From Anaerocolumna sp. (GTDB lineage Bacteria > Bacillota > Clostridia > Lachnospirales > Lachnospiraceae): 62,410 bases of DNA. The notes below the pieces were generated by a model, which worked only from the letters and a program-made list of their open reading frames with translations, was not told where the DNA came from and made no database searches. Position numbers and translations under genes: made by a program. Position 1 is the first letter of the stretch, and each line of letters starts with the position of its first letter. Below, in pieces: positions 44,556 to 53,133 of this stretch. The stretch lies in NCBI GenBank assembly GCA_029256725.1, contig JAQSXJ010000008.1:1-62410 (forward strand), in the 5' to 3' direction.

Positions 44556-45866
44556 TTATATTTCTGGCTCCCTTTTCAGGTCTTCCGGCTCTAAAATCAG
44601 TTTCATTGCCCAGGAGGGTACTTCTGTATCCTCATAATTCTCTGATAAGAATACGAAAGCTGTTTCATAGGGTGGTTTTTTTCTAGGGTATATTCCTTTA
44701 CCGTCAGTAAAATACAACAGCCCTTTTAGACGTTTAAAGGCTTTTTCTGTAATCAACTTCTCAACATAGGCAAATACCGGTCTAAAGTCTGTCCCGCCAC
44801 CGCCTTTTAATTCCAGCTGTTCCATATAACCGATTAACTGTTCCTGGTTATTGATTAACACATCCGATTGTATGGTCTCATCACATTGCAATATATGTAT
44901 GTTGGTCTTACGAAAGAAACTCTCGGTTTCCTTTAACACCTTATATGTCTGCATTAGGAACTCCTGCACCAATTCTCCCGAACAGGACATTGAGGTATCC
45001 ACCGCAATAACGAATTCCTCAATTCTCTTACTTTCTCTGGTTTCCTGATATTCAATCAAAGGCAGATTACCATATAAGCTTAATCCATAAGTATAAAAGC
45101 TTAAATCAAAGGAATCCGTATCTACTATCGATTCTTCTTTCATCACAGAGAATTTACGCAGAAAATTCTTATAATCATATTTTTTACGATTCTCAACCTG
45201 CAGCTGCTCCAGAAAACCTTCCACGTCTTCCGCCATATCCTGTGCCTGGGTTTCGAGATTCGTTTGTAACTTCTCATTGATATCTTCCCATTTCTTTTCT
45301 GGCGAGCCGGGCATTGGTACCTTGGTTTCTTCTTTTTCCTGCCAGAAGGAATGGTCATCTATTCGAAATTCGTATTCCAGCTGTTGATACTCTCTATCTG
45401 ACATTTCAGTCTTTTCCAAAAGATTGTATATTGCCTGTGCGGTAGGCAGCTTTAACTTTGCTTTTAGATTCTCATAGAATTGTCTGCGGTATCTGCTTCC
45501 TGCCATTCTTACACAATAATAACGAAAGCTGTCTATCATATATTCCATTGCTATATCACAGCTGATATCCCATAGTCTCTTATTGCTGCCATAAGGTCTA
45601 AAGGGATGTTTGTAGATACAGTGCAGTATCTGATGGAGATAAATGCGGTTAACCCATATTCGTCCTTTTTGGTATACCTCCTGTAAAATTGAGGGTTCGT
45701 AATACAACGATATACCATCCGTAGCCACAAGACGGATATCCTCTTTTGCCTCAAATTTAAGCGCACTTAGAGCAAGATCCAAATACCTCATATATACTGT
45801 TAATTCTGTTCTGGCAGAAGATAAAATCTGAACACCGGAAGTCTCTTTCTTTTCCTCTATGCCCAT
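44556..45866 (-). CDS. VWA-like / DUF2201 putative metallopeptidase protein
   Basis: 436 residues. The N-terminal half has the DUF2201_N putative zinc-peptidase region; the expected HExxH reads HQILHCIYKHPF (about residues 82-93), so the catalytic Glu is Gln while the histidines remain. A Glu/Lys-rich middle is followed by a VWA domain (about 270-430) with an intact MIDAS: AVDTSMS, GGGGTDF and YFTDGKG. GGAGGG precedes the ATG. The VWA domain is the expected partner of the downstream MoxR ATPase. The peptidase is probably inactive or a metal-binding scaffold. Confidence 0.86.
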   Translation of the reverse strand: MGIEEKKETSGVQILSSARTELTVYMRYLDLALSALKFEAKEDIRLVATDGISLYYEPSILQEVYQKGRIWVNRIYLHQILHCIYKHPFRPYGSNKRLWDISCDIAMEYMIDSFRYYCVRMAGSRYRRQFYENLKAKLKLPTAQAIYNLLEKTEMSDREYQQLEYEFRIDDHSFWQEKEETKVPMPGSPEKKWEDINEKLQTNLETQAQDMAEDVEGFLEQLQVENRKKYDYKNFLRKFSVMKEESIVDTDSFDLSFYTYGLSLYGNLPLIEYQETRESKRIEEFVIAVDTSMSCSGELVQEFLMQTYKVLKETESFFRKTNIHILQCDETIQSDVLINNQEQLIGYMEQLELKGGGGTDFRPVFAYVEKLITEKAFKRLKGLLYFTDGKGIYPRKKPPYETAFVFLSENYEDTEVPSWAMKLILEPEDLKREPEI

Positions 45867-45878
45867 AGTTGCCCTCCT

Positions 45879-46868
45879 TTAAAAATCAAATTTATTCTCA
45901 GCTGCTTTTCTGCTTTCTTCACCTAAACTCAATAAAACAGCAGTACATTCCGGCTGTTTTAAACGGATAGAGACTTTTAAGGCAAAATCCATCAAATCCT
46001 TGGTTAGAATATCTTCCTGTTTCAGATAATAAAGACCTTTTGTATTATTTTCCTCTAAATACCTGATAATAGTATCTTCCTTATGTATTCTCAAGTATTT
46101 AATATACTGCTGTTTATAGTGTTCTGACAAACCTGCCGGATAATTTAAGCGGTACAATGCAATAGATAGTGCGGTTCTGCTTTCGGTTTGTATTTCCGGT
46201 GCCTGAAATAACATGTCATAATGGGATATATTCAGAATTCCGTTCTCCAGGCACTGCCTGTAACGATAGCCGGCACCATGAATCTGATAATGAAAGACTC
46301 TGGCGGGCGTGTTCTCTACAGATTCCTCATAGTATTCCGGAAAAAGAAATACCGCTTTTTCTTCTTTTCCCTCAAAGGTAACGGTCAGTTCACTCTGTAT
46401 CTCCCTTAAAAATCCAGCCAGCCCTGTTGGGGCATCGCATTTTGTTCGAAAGGTCAGTTCCTTTAGACTATCGCAGTTCATAAAAGCACCGTTACCAAAA
46501 TCAATAACCCCTTCTCCCAGGTTTATATGTTCAAGTTCTGTACAATTATAGAAAGCATATTCATCTATCCGTTCTAATTGCTTAGGCAGATAGATTGCCT
46601 GCAGCTTCTTTCCTTTAATAATTTCTTCCACACTTAGAGGAGTATCTATACCATCAATTTCATACTCTAAAATTTCTTCGTTATTCAATTTCCTGATATT
46701 GTCTTCCGGTGAAGAAAAACTGTATGGACCAATACTAACAACCGGTTTACCATTTATGTTCTCAGGAATTCTTACATACCTTTCCGTACCGGTACAGGAA
46801 AGAATTACTGCTGTTTCCTCATTTAATTTATATTTAATGCTAAGTGAACCTTCTATTTCCTGATTCAT
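45879..46868 (-). CDS. Leucine-rich repeat (BspA-type LRR_5) protein
   Basis: 329 residues, no signal peptide or membrane segment, so cytosolic. Two to three LRR_5 units are visible at about 100-165 (LQAIYLPKQLERIDEYAF, YNCTELEHINLGEGVIDFG and NGAFMNCDSLKELTF); an N-terminal segment GKPVVSIGPYSF looks like a further degenerate unit. The C-terminal ~130 residues are helical (ISHYDMLFQAPE, LSIALYRLNYPAGLSEHYK), ankyrin-like in feel. First gene of the operon, 12 bp before the VWA gene. Probably the recognition subunit of the complex, by inference. Confidence 0.8.
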   Translation of the reverse strand: MNQEIEGSLSIKYKLNEETAVILSCTGTERYVRIPENINGKPVVSIGPYSFSSPEDNIRKLNNEEILEYEIDGIDTPLSVEEIIKGKKLQAIYLPKQLERIDEYAFYNCTELEHINLGEGVIDFGNGAFMNCDSLKELTFRTKCDAPTGLAGFLREIQSELTVTFEGKEEKAVFLFPEYYEESVENTPARVFHYQIHGAGYRYRQCLENGILNISHYDMLFQAPEIQTESRTALSIALYRLNYPAGLSEHYKQQYIKYLRIHKEDTIIRYLEENNTKGLYYLKQEDILTKDLMDFALKVSIRLKQPECTAVLLSLGEESRKAAENKFDF

Positions 46869-46905
46869 CAATCACTACCCCTTTAACATCGGTATTCAGA
46901 TGAAT

Positions 46906-46911
46906 ATTATA
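46906..46911 (-). promoter_or_regulatory. Candidate -10 box of the LRR-VWA-MoxR operon
   Basis: Minus-strand TATAAT 37 bp before the start; the -35 (TTTTCT at 17 bp) is poor, which fits activator dependence. Confidence 0.35.
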
Positions 46912-47015
46912 CCCCAAATTGTTCGTTAAGAAAACCGTGAATTCCTCTAAAATTACCTCCTACACCAAAACAAAAAGTAACCCCACGGAGTCCTTACACC
47001 AGCTTCAAGACACTA

Positions 47016-47075
47016 GCTGACAATGTGCGCAATAATCGTACACTAACTTGTACTCTTTCTGCATAAATTGTCAGC
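47016..47075. other. Inverted repeat in a 371-bp gap
   Basis: GCTGACAAT (47016-47024) and ATTGTCAGC (47067-47075) bracket 42 bp. The gap between the LRR gene and the XRE gene (46869-47239) has no open frame with a ribosome binding site. Could be a structured leader or terminator-like RNA. Confidence 0.4.
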
Positions 47076-47239
47076 AACATGTCTATAAGACAGTGCATTA
47101 CGAAAACCAAGGGGGTTCTTCGAAAGTTTTATTCCTATTACAAAAACTCACTATATTCTATTATTACTATGAAATCTTAATTCATCAAGTGTTCCAACTC
47201 AGATACAGCCTTTGATCATAAGCTACTATTCCCTCTAAG

Positions 47240-47917
47240 CTAGCGTATGTCGCCACCATGAAAAACACACTCATACACCTTAATTCCATTATAAAAGATT
47301 TCTTCCGTTCCCTGAAACCAGTTAATATCACCTATAATTGCAGAATGATAAGTATACTCCTCCTCTGTAAACAGCAAGGGTCCTCTGTACGGCAGCTCCT
47401 TTGCAGTGTGTGATAATGCTTTCTTCAAAAAATCACCTGAGAATTCCTGACTTAGAACCCTTCCCGTATAATTCATTGCCCATACAGGGTTCTTATTAAT
47501 CCATACCCCTTCTTCTCCCGCGAATTTTTCTCCCCCAAGATAAGTATCATAATAATAATACTCACCTTCTTCATAAATGATATCATGAGAAGAATATCTT
47601 GAAGGTGAACTTTCCGGTCCATAACCGGCATAGGCGGCTTTTTTCGCTCGTAACAGAAAATCAATCATTTTATTACTTTCAATGGTATCCTTTCTGTCAA
47701 AGAGAATGGTACAGTCACCTTCTTCGCATTTTACCAGACTATCTATTGATATTCCGAAAATTCTGCTTAAAGCTATTAATTTATTGATATCCGGCAGGGA
47801 TTTTCCTGTCTCCCATTTTGCAATTGCCTGCCTTGACAGTCCCACCATTTCAGCAAGGTCTTCCTGGGACATTTTAAATTTCTTTCTAAGTAATATAAGT
47901 TTTTCCTGAAAATTCAT
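47240..47917 (-). CDS. XRE family regulator with DUF5680 domain
   Basis: 225 residues. N-terminal HTH (about 5-62; FKMSQEDLAEMVGLSRQAIA and KWETGKSLPDINKL) and a C-terminal DUF5680 domain (about 80-222; FLLRAKKAAYAGYG, DTYLGGEKFAGEEGVW, GPLLFTEEEYTYH). The DUF5680 part is probably a ligand or self-association module. No RBS stronger than GGA before the ATG. Monocistronic; targets unknown. Confidence 0.85.
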   Translation of the reverse strand: MNFQEKLILLRKKFKMSQEDLAEMVGLSRQAIAKWETGKSLPDINKLIALSRIFGISIDSLVKCEEGDCTILFDRKDTIESNKMIDFLLRAKKAAYAGYGPESSPSRYSSHDIIYEEGEYYYYDTYLGGEKFAGEEGVWINKNPVWAMNYTGRVLSQEFSGDFLKKALSHTAKELPYRGPLLFTEEEYTYHSAIIGDINWFQGTEEIFYNGIKVYECVFHGGDIR

Positions 47918-48026
47918 GGTTTTCTTAACTCTCCGATCCTTTTAATTCTGATACAGTAAAAGGATATCATAGTAAAACTTTCTGAACCACCATCTACAGT
48001 TAACATTTATGCATACTTTTAGTTGC

Positions 48027-48245
48027 TTATATGTTGCTATTTATGAAACCGTGTTTTTTCTTATAATACATAAAATAGATAATATATAAAACCGAGGTAA
48101 AGGTCCAGGTCAGGGGATAGCAAAAGATAACTGCTCTAACATCCTGAAATGCCGGAGCTGCTGTCAAAAGCCAGATCACCCTATAAAGCTGCTGAAAAAA
48201 GTTCCAAATAATAGAGGGAAGAAATATGCCAGCAACTGCTTCCAT
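48027..48245 (-). pseudogene. Short membrane protein, probable C-terminal MATE transporter remnant
   Basis: 72 residues with two hydrophobic helices ending FCYPLTWTFTSVLYIIYFMY and a basic tail KKKHG. The pattern resembles the last two helices of MATE multidrug exporters, which are ~450 residues long; nothing upstream in frame continues the match. GAGGGTG before the ATG means it may still be translated. The MATE call is from pattern only. Confidence 0.5.
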
Positions 48246-48416
48246 ATAACACCCTCTGTAATACTCACCCTTGAGTTATTCTTGATTTTCATTTGTTCAT
48301 CCTCTATACGTCAATCTTTACTGTATTCGTGAAATACAGCCTGAATTGTAACACTCAAAGAGGCGAAAATCAAATCTTTAACCTTAAACCTTTCTTAAGA
48401 TTACTACACTGGTTTC

Positions 48417-49397
48417 TTAGTTCTCATCCTCTGTATCGCTCTCAAGGTTTCGCTCCATAATTCGTCTTCCTATAACTGAAATCTCTTCCCTTAGAGAATT
48501 AGGACTAATAACCTTTGCCTTGTCACCAAAGGACAATATCATACCATACACCCAGCTGTCCATTGGATAATTTCCATGAATCACAAAATCTCCGCTTTCC
48601 AGTTCGGTAATCTCCTCTTCCTCAAATTCATCATAAACCCTGAAAGCCATCTCTCTTTGAACCCAGAGTTTGAACTCGACAGGAACCCCTTGCACCATTT
48701 CTGAATAACCGACAACAGCTGCATCATTAGTATCTTTTGGGTTGTTCTGAGTTGCCGTTAAATGACCTCCAACTGAAAGATCTTCTCTTTTAAAAGTCTC
48801 ACCGGTTGCCCTTGCATTCCTGATACGGGTTAAGCGAAAGGTTCGAAATGCTTTTTTCTCCATACAGAAGGCTTTAAGATACCAGGTTCTGGCCTTAAAC
48901 CAGAGCTGAATCGGATAAACGGTTCGATCGGATTGAACTCCAGAAGAATTAAAGTAGGAAAAAGTAAGTACCTGACAATTTAGGATACTTGTCTTTAAGA
49001 GTTCCAGAAACCCCTGCTTCTTGCCGCTCCAATCAGAGAAATCAATGGAAACCCAGTTACTTTCATCAGCACTTTGTGTACCAAAGAAGGAAGTCAGTTT
49101 ATTTAGTGCCGAATAATCTGCTGCTCTTGTCTGTACCAGCCCATTTAAAGCTGCCAGTATTTCTTTCTTCTCCTGTTCAGAAAGTACGGACTTGTTCAGT
49201 ATATAGTTATCCATCAGCCTGATTCCGCCGTTTTTCCCCCGTTCTGCATAGATTGGGATACCTGCCACGGACAAGCTTTCAATATCACGGTAAATCGTGC
49301 GAACCGATACTTCGAACCGTTCTGCCAATTCCCCTGCTGTAATGCACTTTTTATCCAGAAGTATATATACGATTTCAAATAATCTGCTGATCTGCAT
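48417..49397 (-). CDS. YafY-type regulator: HTH_11 plus WYL domain
   Basis: 326 residues. N-terminal DeoR-like winged helix (about 5-60; ITAGELAERFEVSVRTIYRD), WYL domain (about 135-215; VYPIQLWFKARTWYLKAFCM) and a C-terminal WCX segment. WYL domains bind nucleic acid or small ligands. The downstream-of-promoter neighbour, a GyrI-like gene, ends 9 bp before this start, so the two form an operon. Confidence 0.9.
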   Translation of the reverse strand: MQISRLFEIVYILLDKKCITAGELAERFEVSVRTIYRDIESLSVAGIPIYAERGKNGGIRLMDNYILNKSVLSEQEKKEILAALNGLVQTRAADYSALNKLTSFFGTQSADESNWVSIDFSDWSGKKQGFLELLKTSILNCQVLTFSYFNSSGVQSDRTVYPIQLWFKARTWYLKAFCMEKKAFRTFRLTRIRNARATGETFKREDLSVGGHLTATQNNPKDTNDAAVVGYSEMVQGVPVEFKLWVQREMAFRVYDEFEEEEITELESGDFVIHGNYPMDSWVYGMILSFGDKAKVISPNSLREEISVIGRRIMERNLESDTEDEN

Positions 49398-49406
49398 CTG
49401 TTATCC

Positions 49407-49886
49407 TTAAAGTTTTTCTATAGGGAAGTATAAACATAATTTTTCAGTATTTCCTGGTTCTGGATAATATTCATGAACTGCACCTATAAGAGTCAATCCT
49501 TTTTCTTTAAAATAATCCTTAAGCACATATTGAAAGACTTTACCATACTCCTCACTATTACATTCTGCTGTCACATATCGAAAAGCAGGTACTCTCCATT
49601 TGATCCAGCCTGCCGGTGCAGCAGACCCTTCTGTGACTTCACACCCTGCCAGATATTTTCCCTTTAAATCCCAAGGCTTAAATTCGTAATTGATATCGCT
49701 CATAGCACCCCAAACACCAGCTATACGTCCGTCTGCTTCCAATTTTACCATACCTGAGATTTCAGCAAATTTATCATTAGCTTCTTTCCACAAAGGCGGT
49801 ACCCATAGATATCCTTGTGAGGAATCTCCTGTACCCTCTTTTCCAATGACTTCAAAAGCTTCTTTTACAATACATTGCAGGTTCAT
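49407..49886 (-). CDS. GyrI-like small-molecule binding domain protein
   Basis: 159 residues making a stand-alone GyrI/SHS2 domain, as in the effector part of BmrR and AraC-type regulators. Landmarks are GYLWVPPLWKEANDKFAEI, IAGVWGAMSD and LIGAVHEYYPEPG. AGGAG precedes the ATG. It is immediately upstream of and cotranscribed with the WYL regulator; a drug-binding or hydrolase role is possible. Confidence 0.85.
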   Translation of the reverse strand: MNLQCIVKEAFEVIGKEGTGDSSQGYLWVPPLWKEANDKFAEISGMVKLEADGRIAGVWGAMSDINYEFKPWDLKGKYLAGCEVTEGSAAPAGWIKWRVPAFRYVTAECNSEEYGKVFQYVLKDYFKEKGLTLIGAVHEYYPEPGNTEKLCLYFPIEKL

Positions 49887-49966
49887 GTGTTTCTCCTTTT
49901 TTTCACCAGCTTAACACACTATACCTGACATCTGTATGTCATATTAACTATTCTTAAAATTCAACT

Positions 49967-50146
49967 AGGGTGTGTCTGAAAACTGCTTGTGCCGAACTGG
50001 AGGTTCCACTTTGTGGGAGGCAATTTGCGAAAAACAGCAAGACGCGATTTTCGGGGACGTAGTGGTGTTACGTTCCCGAAATTGCAACGCAGAATACCGC
50101 AAAGTGGGGCATTCAGAACGGTACAATGAGTTTTCAGACACACCCT
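49967..50146. mobile_element. 180-bp MITE-like palindromic element
   Basis: Perfect 17-bp terminal inverted repeats (AGGGTGTGTCTGAAAAC at 49967-49983 and its complement at 50130-50146). The interior is also palindromic: CCACTTTGTGGG versus CCGCAAAGTGGG, and TTCGGGGACGTA versus TACGTTCCCGAA. The whole folds as one long hairpin. No coding capacity and no clear target duplication. A partial copy sits at 2654-2700. The mobilising transposase is not in the window. Confidence 0.8.
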
Positions 50147-50304
50147 GGTACTGTGTTAATTAAATACCTATGTCTAGTTTTGAGGATAATTTTCTTAGGC
50201 AATGCCAGATAAACCCAGGCGTAGTGGTACTACACTGAGCCTTGGCTACTATTGATTTAGGAAATCAAACCGGAAATATACATATAAATTTACAGTCCGC
50301 TGTA

Positions 50305-51078
50305 CTAGTACCAACGTGCAAAAAGTTTCAACGGCGTCTTTTCTGAGACCTTGGTAGTACTTTTAATAGGAGTTGCACTAGAATCAGTATAATCAGCCCA
50401 GGTATACCATCCCATGAAGGTATAGCCCTCTCTTTTAGGTACTGGTAAGGTTCCAAAAGTTTTCGTACAGGTAACATCCAGCTCATAGGATTCTCCATTG
50501 AATCCTACAAAAGTAACCGTTAAAACTTTTAATTTCCACTGAGCATAAAGCTTCTTAAGTTTATTGTCCTGATAAACAGAACCAGCTTTGATTTGATCAC
50601 CACCACTTTTGCTGGTATACCAGCCGGTGAATTCATATTCTTTCCTAACCGGAGCTGGCAATTGGTTTAGATATTTGGAGCCGTACCGAACAATTGCCTT
50701 TTTGCTGTCTCCACCACCATTTAAGTCCAGAATGATTTCGAACTCCTTACCGCTCCAATGGGCATAGAGGGTATGATCTTTTGCCATTGTAACCTTTTTG
50801 TTAGCATTGATCAGGGTTCCGGCAGAAGGAAAAGTATACCAGCCCTTAAATACATAATTCGTTTTTGTCGGAACAGGTAAAGTACCGTAAGTACTTCCAA
50901 TGGTTACAGGCAGTGATTCACCATTTACAGTACCACCCTGGGGATCTAAAGAGACGGTATAAGTCTTTTCTGTCTCGGCAGCAGATACTTTTATATTTTC
51001 ACAAGTACTTTCTATTATCAGGAATACCCCCATAAGTATTCCTAACAACATAAAAATTCCTATTTTATTCTTTCTCAT
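50305..51078 (-). CDS. Secreted InlB B-repeat protein
   Basis: 257 residues. N-terminal signal peptide (about 1-33, IFMLLGILMGVFLIIEST) followed by three to four InlB B-repeat / Listeria-Bacteroides modules: YTVSLDPQGGTVNGESL with YVFKGWYTFPSAGTL, FEIILDLNGGGDSK with YEFTGWYTSKSGGDQI, and LTVTFVGFNGES with YTFMGWYTWADYTDS. No LPXTG or other anchor, so probably released or loosely wall-bound. GGAG eight bases before the ATG. It follows a small Cys-motif gene by 18 bp. Confidence 0.88.
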   Translation of the reverse strand: MRKNKIGIFMLLGILMGVFLIIESTCENIKVSAAETEKTYTVSLDPQGGTVNGESLPVTIGSTYGTLPVPTKTNYVFKGWYTFPSAGTLINANKKVTMAKDHTLYAHWSGKEFEIILDLNGGGDSKKAIVRYGSKYLNQLPAPVRKEYEFTGWYTSKSGGDQIKAGSVYQDNKLKKLYAQWKLKVLTVTFVGFNGESYELDVTCTKTFGTLPVPKREGYTFMGWYTWADYTDSSATPIKSTTKVSEKTPLKLFARWY

Positions 51079-51096
51079 TTGTTTAACTCCATTATA

Positions 51097-51318
51097 TCAG
51101 TCGATTTCCTGTGCCAGTACCAAAGCTCTCTTATATAGCGGATCGAACTCACAGCCACAGCTGCCGCATTCACTGTCAGCCTGGGTTATGGCCGCAACAA
51201 GTTCTTCTTTGCCACCCTTGCCTTCAAGCCAGGCTTTGGAGGGTTCATCAATAACGTCCCACCCTGACTCCGCAAATTTCGTTAGTATTTCATTGAATTC
51301 CAACTTATTAGCTTCCAT
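51097..51318 (-). CDS. Small acidic protein with CGSCGC motif
   Basis: 73 residues, preceded by AAGGAG at good spacing, so very likely real. N-terminal amphipathic helix with ESGWDVIDEPSKAWLEGKGG, then ECGSCGCEFDPLYKRALVLA at the C-terminus. The CxxCxC could bind metal or be a substrate for modification. I do not recognise a characterised family. It is upstream of the InlB-repeat gene in an apparent two-gene operon. Confidence 0.7.
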   Translation of the reverse strand: MEANKLEFNEILTKFAESGWDVIDEPSKAWLEGKGGKEELVAAITQADSECGSCGCEFDPLYKRALVLAQEID

Positions 51319-51529
51319 TTATACGCTCCTTCTCACATTCACTTTTCTGTGTAATGTTATAAAAACTTAGAGTTACTACGAATAACTTGTCCCACTTATT
51401 ATATAGCACTTTCCAGAATTAGTCAAAGAAACTCTGTTAACTATTACTGCTACGCGTAAAATTCCTTATGAAAATACTCAAATTAAACCTTGAATAAAAA
51501 TAGTATATTCAATTAGAGGGGGGAATCAT

Positions 51530-51610
51530 ATGGTTATTATTCACTATATCAGCTGCTGCTCACTTCATACAAATAATCATTCTTACATTATTCACTGTTT
51601 CAAGACTTAA
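51530..51610 (+). CDS. Possible 26-residue peptide
   Basis: ATG at 51530 after AGAGGGGGG, stop at 51608. The translation begins MVIIHYISCCSLHTNNHSYI. The very strong ribosome binding site is the only support; it may be the leftover start of a deleted gene. It overlaps the end of the convergent fragment at 51600. Confidence 0.25.
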   Translation: MVIIHYISCCSLHTNNHSYIIHCFKT

Positions 51611-51842
51611 TTATTATTTTGTCCCTTACTTGCTTTGGTAAGATATCGATATTAAAGATCTCATTAATGTGATATACCCCATGGGGGTAAACTGATGAAT
51701 ATAATTCTTTGGTAACAGCTGCCGCTGCTTTAGCAGTCATATCTGCTTCTATCCTACCGCTAAGAAATACTTCTGTTTTCAGGTTAATACCTGCTTTTCT
51801 ACCACTGGCTTCAACTTTTAGTGCAAATTTGTCGCTTCCCAT
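51600..51842 (-). pseudogene. C-terminal fragment, possibly of a saccharopine dehydrogenase-like protein
   Basis: 80 residues ending YPHGVYHINEIFNIDILPKQ plus seven more. The frame is open upstream to a TAA near 51890 and reads like continuing protein (YNGTANLISGFKMGSDKFAL), with no ribosome binding site at the internal ATG. This looks like the tail of a longer enzyme whose front is gone. The dehydrogenase suggestion is weak. The gap 51891-52331 holds no other gene that I can see. Confidence 0.4.
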
Positions 51843-52331
51843 TTTAAAACCTGATATAAGATTTGCTGTGCCATTATATATTTCTTTACACTCTACTTAC
51901 AGTTATCGTTTACATAGATATCCTCTTGATTAGTAATATTGCATCTCGGCTTACAAGGTGGCATCTTAATATACAATTAAGTAACATGTAAGCACATGTA
52001 ATCTTACACTATTTTCCTGCATCTCAACTCTTATCGTTTTACAATAAATTTTTATTGACTTGTTTTTCAGTGGGTATTATAATAACAACAAGGTTAACAG
52101 TACTACTTACAGTACTTAAATATAACCAGATAAGCTACTTTTTTACATTTTCTTGTTAATTATTTTACGAATTGTTCAGTAATGAAGAAGATTATGTATT
52201 AGCACTTTAACATCAACAGAACAACTACACATATATACAAACACTTAGAAAGTGTACATACAAGATTTTAAAATGAATTAGTTTTATAGGTTATGGCGTG
52301 TAGTTAAAGACAATTCACGCGTAAATTTGTG

Positions 52332-52379
52332 CCTGCAGACCAAAGCTTGCAGGTTAAGAGAAAGGCATGGTTATTAAAA
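52332..52379 (+). repeat. Leader motif, copy 1, before the DUF2975 gene
   Basis: CCTGCAGACCAAAGCTTGCAG can pair CTGCA with TGCAG and is followed by GAGAAAGGCATGGTT (52358-52372). The same 15-mer recurs at 52891-52905 before the next gene. Confidence 0.6.
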
Positions 52380-52859
52380 ATGAATAGTCAAAAATTTGCC
52401 AACTGGTTAAAGGTTATCGTTTTCGGTACAGGTATCTGCGGTATTTTTTTATACCTTTTCTTATTTCCAGAATGGGGACGAAGCATTTCTGTCAGTAATC
52501 CTGAGTACTCTTTTGCTTATTGGCCCTGGATGATATTTTTATGGATATCTGCTGTTCCCTGTTATTTAACTTTAATCTGCTGTTATCGCATAGCCTCTGA
52601 AATAGGCAAAGAAAACTCATTCTGCAATAAAAATGCCAAACAGTTACGGCTTATATCTCTTCTTGCTGCTGCCGACACCGTTTACTTCTTTATGGGAAAT
52701 CTGGTATTCTTTTTTCTTAATATGAGTCATCCGGGCATTATCTTATTAGCCTTAATCGTGGTGTTTATAGGCATTGCGATCACGGTGGCTGCCGCTGCTC
52801 TGTCGCATCTGGTTTATAAAGCAGCTAAGTTACAGGAAGAAAATGAGTACACCATTTAA
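52380..52859 (+). CDS. DUF2975 family membrane protein
   Basis: 159 residues with four transmembrane helices (about 12-30, 50-75, 98-120, 126-150), typical of DUF2975, a family found beside small YozG-like HTH regulators. FCNKNAKQLRLISLLAAADT after helix 2 is the conserved part. The ATG at 52380 is used; a GTG at 52329 would add 17 unlikely residues. Probably senses or transmits an envelope signal to the HTH partner; the function is unknown. Confidence 0.85.
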   Translation: MNSQKFANWLKVIVFGTGICGIFLYLFLFPEWGRSISVSNPEYSFAYWPWMIFLWISAVPCYLTLICCYRIASEIGKENSFCNKNAKQLRLISLLAAADTVYFFMGNLVFFFLNMSHPGIILLALIVVFIGIAITVAAAALSHLVYKAAKLQEENEYTI

Positions 52860-52865
52860 AGGAGC

Positions 52866-52911
52866 CTACAGCCCAAAGTTTTAAGTCTGTGAGAAAGGCA
52901 TGGTTGTTTAT
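52866..52911 (+). repeat. Leader motif, copy 2, before the HTH gene
   Basis: CTACAGCCCAAAGTTTTAAG followed by GAGAAAGGCATGGTT (52891-52905), identical in the last 15 bases to copy 1. Confidence 0.6.
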
Positions 52912-53133
52912 ATGATTATAATAAACATTGATGTTATGCTGGCCAAGCGAAAAATGAGTGTTACCGAACTTTCGGAAAGAGTCGGTATCACTATGGCCAA
53001 TATATCTATATTAAAGAACGGAAAAGCAAAAGCAATAAAAATTGATACCCTGGACAAAATCTGTAAAGCCCTGGATTGTCAACCGGGCGATATCTTAGAG
53101 TGGAGGGGGGAGGAGAATGCACCTTCGAATTAA
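52912..53133 (+). CDS. YozG-like XRE helix-turn-helix protein
   Basis: 73-residue single-domain HTH: MLAKRKMSVTELSERVGITM, ANISILKNGKAKAIKIDTL and ALDCQPGDILEW, the HTH_26 pattern. It is the usual partner of DUF2975 proteins. ATG at 52912 is favoured; an ATG at 52900 is too close to the AAAGG. Overlaps the following gene by 17 bp. Confidence 0.9.
   Translation: MIIINIDVMLAKRKMSVTELSERVGITMANISILKNGKAKAIKIDTLDKICKALDCQPGDILEWRGEENAPSN

Noticed and set aside
52332..52911. Riboswitch (c-di-GMP class) in the DUF2975/HTH leaders
   Set aside because: CAAAG and CATGGTT look reminiscent, but the conserved core and stems of a known class cannot be aligned; reported only as a duplicated leader.
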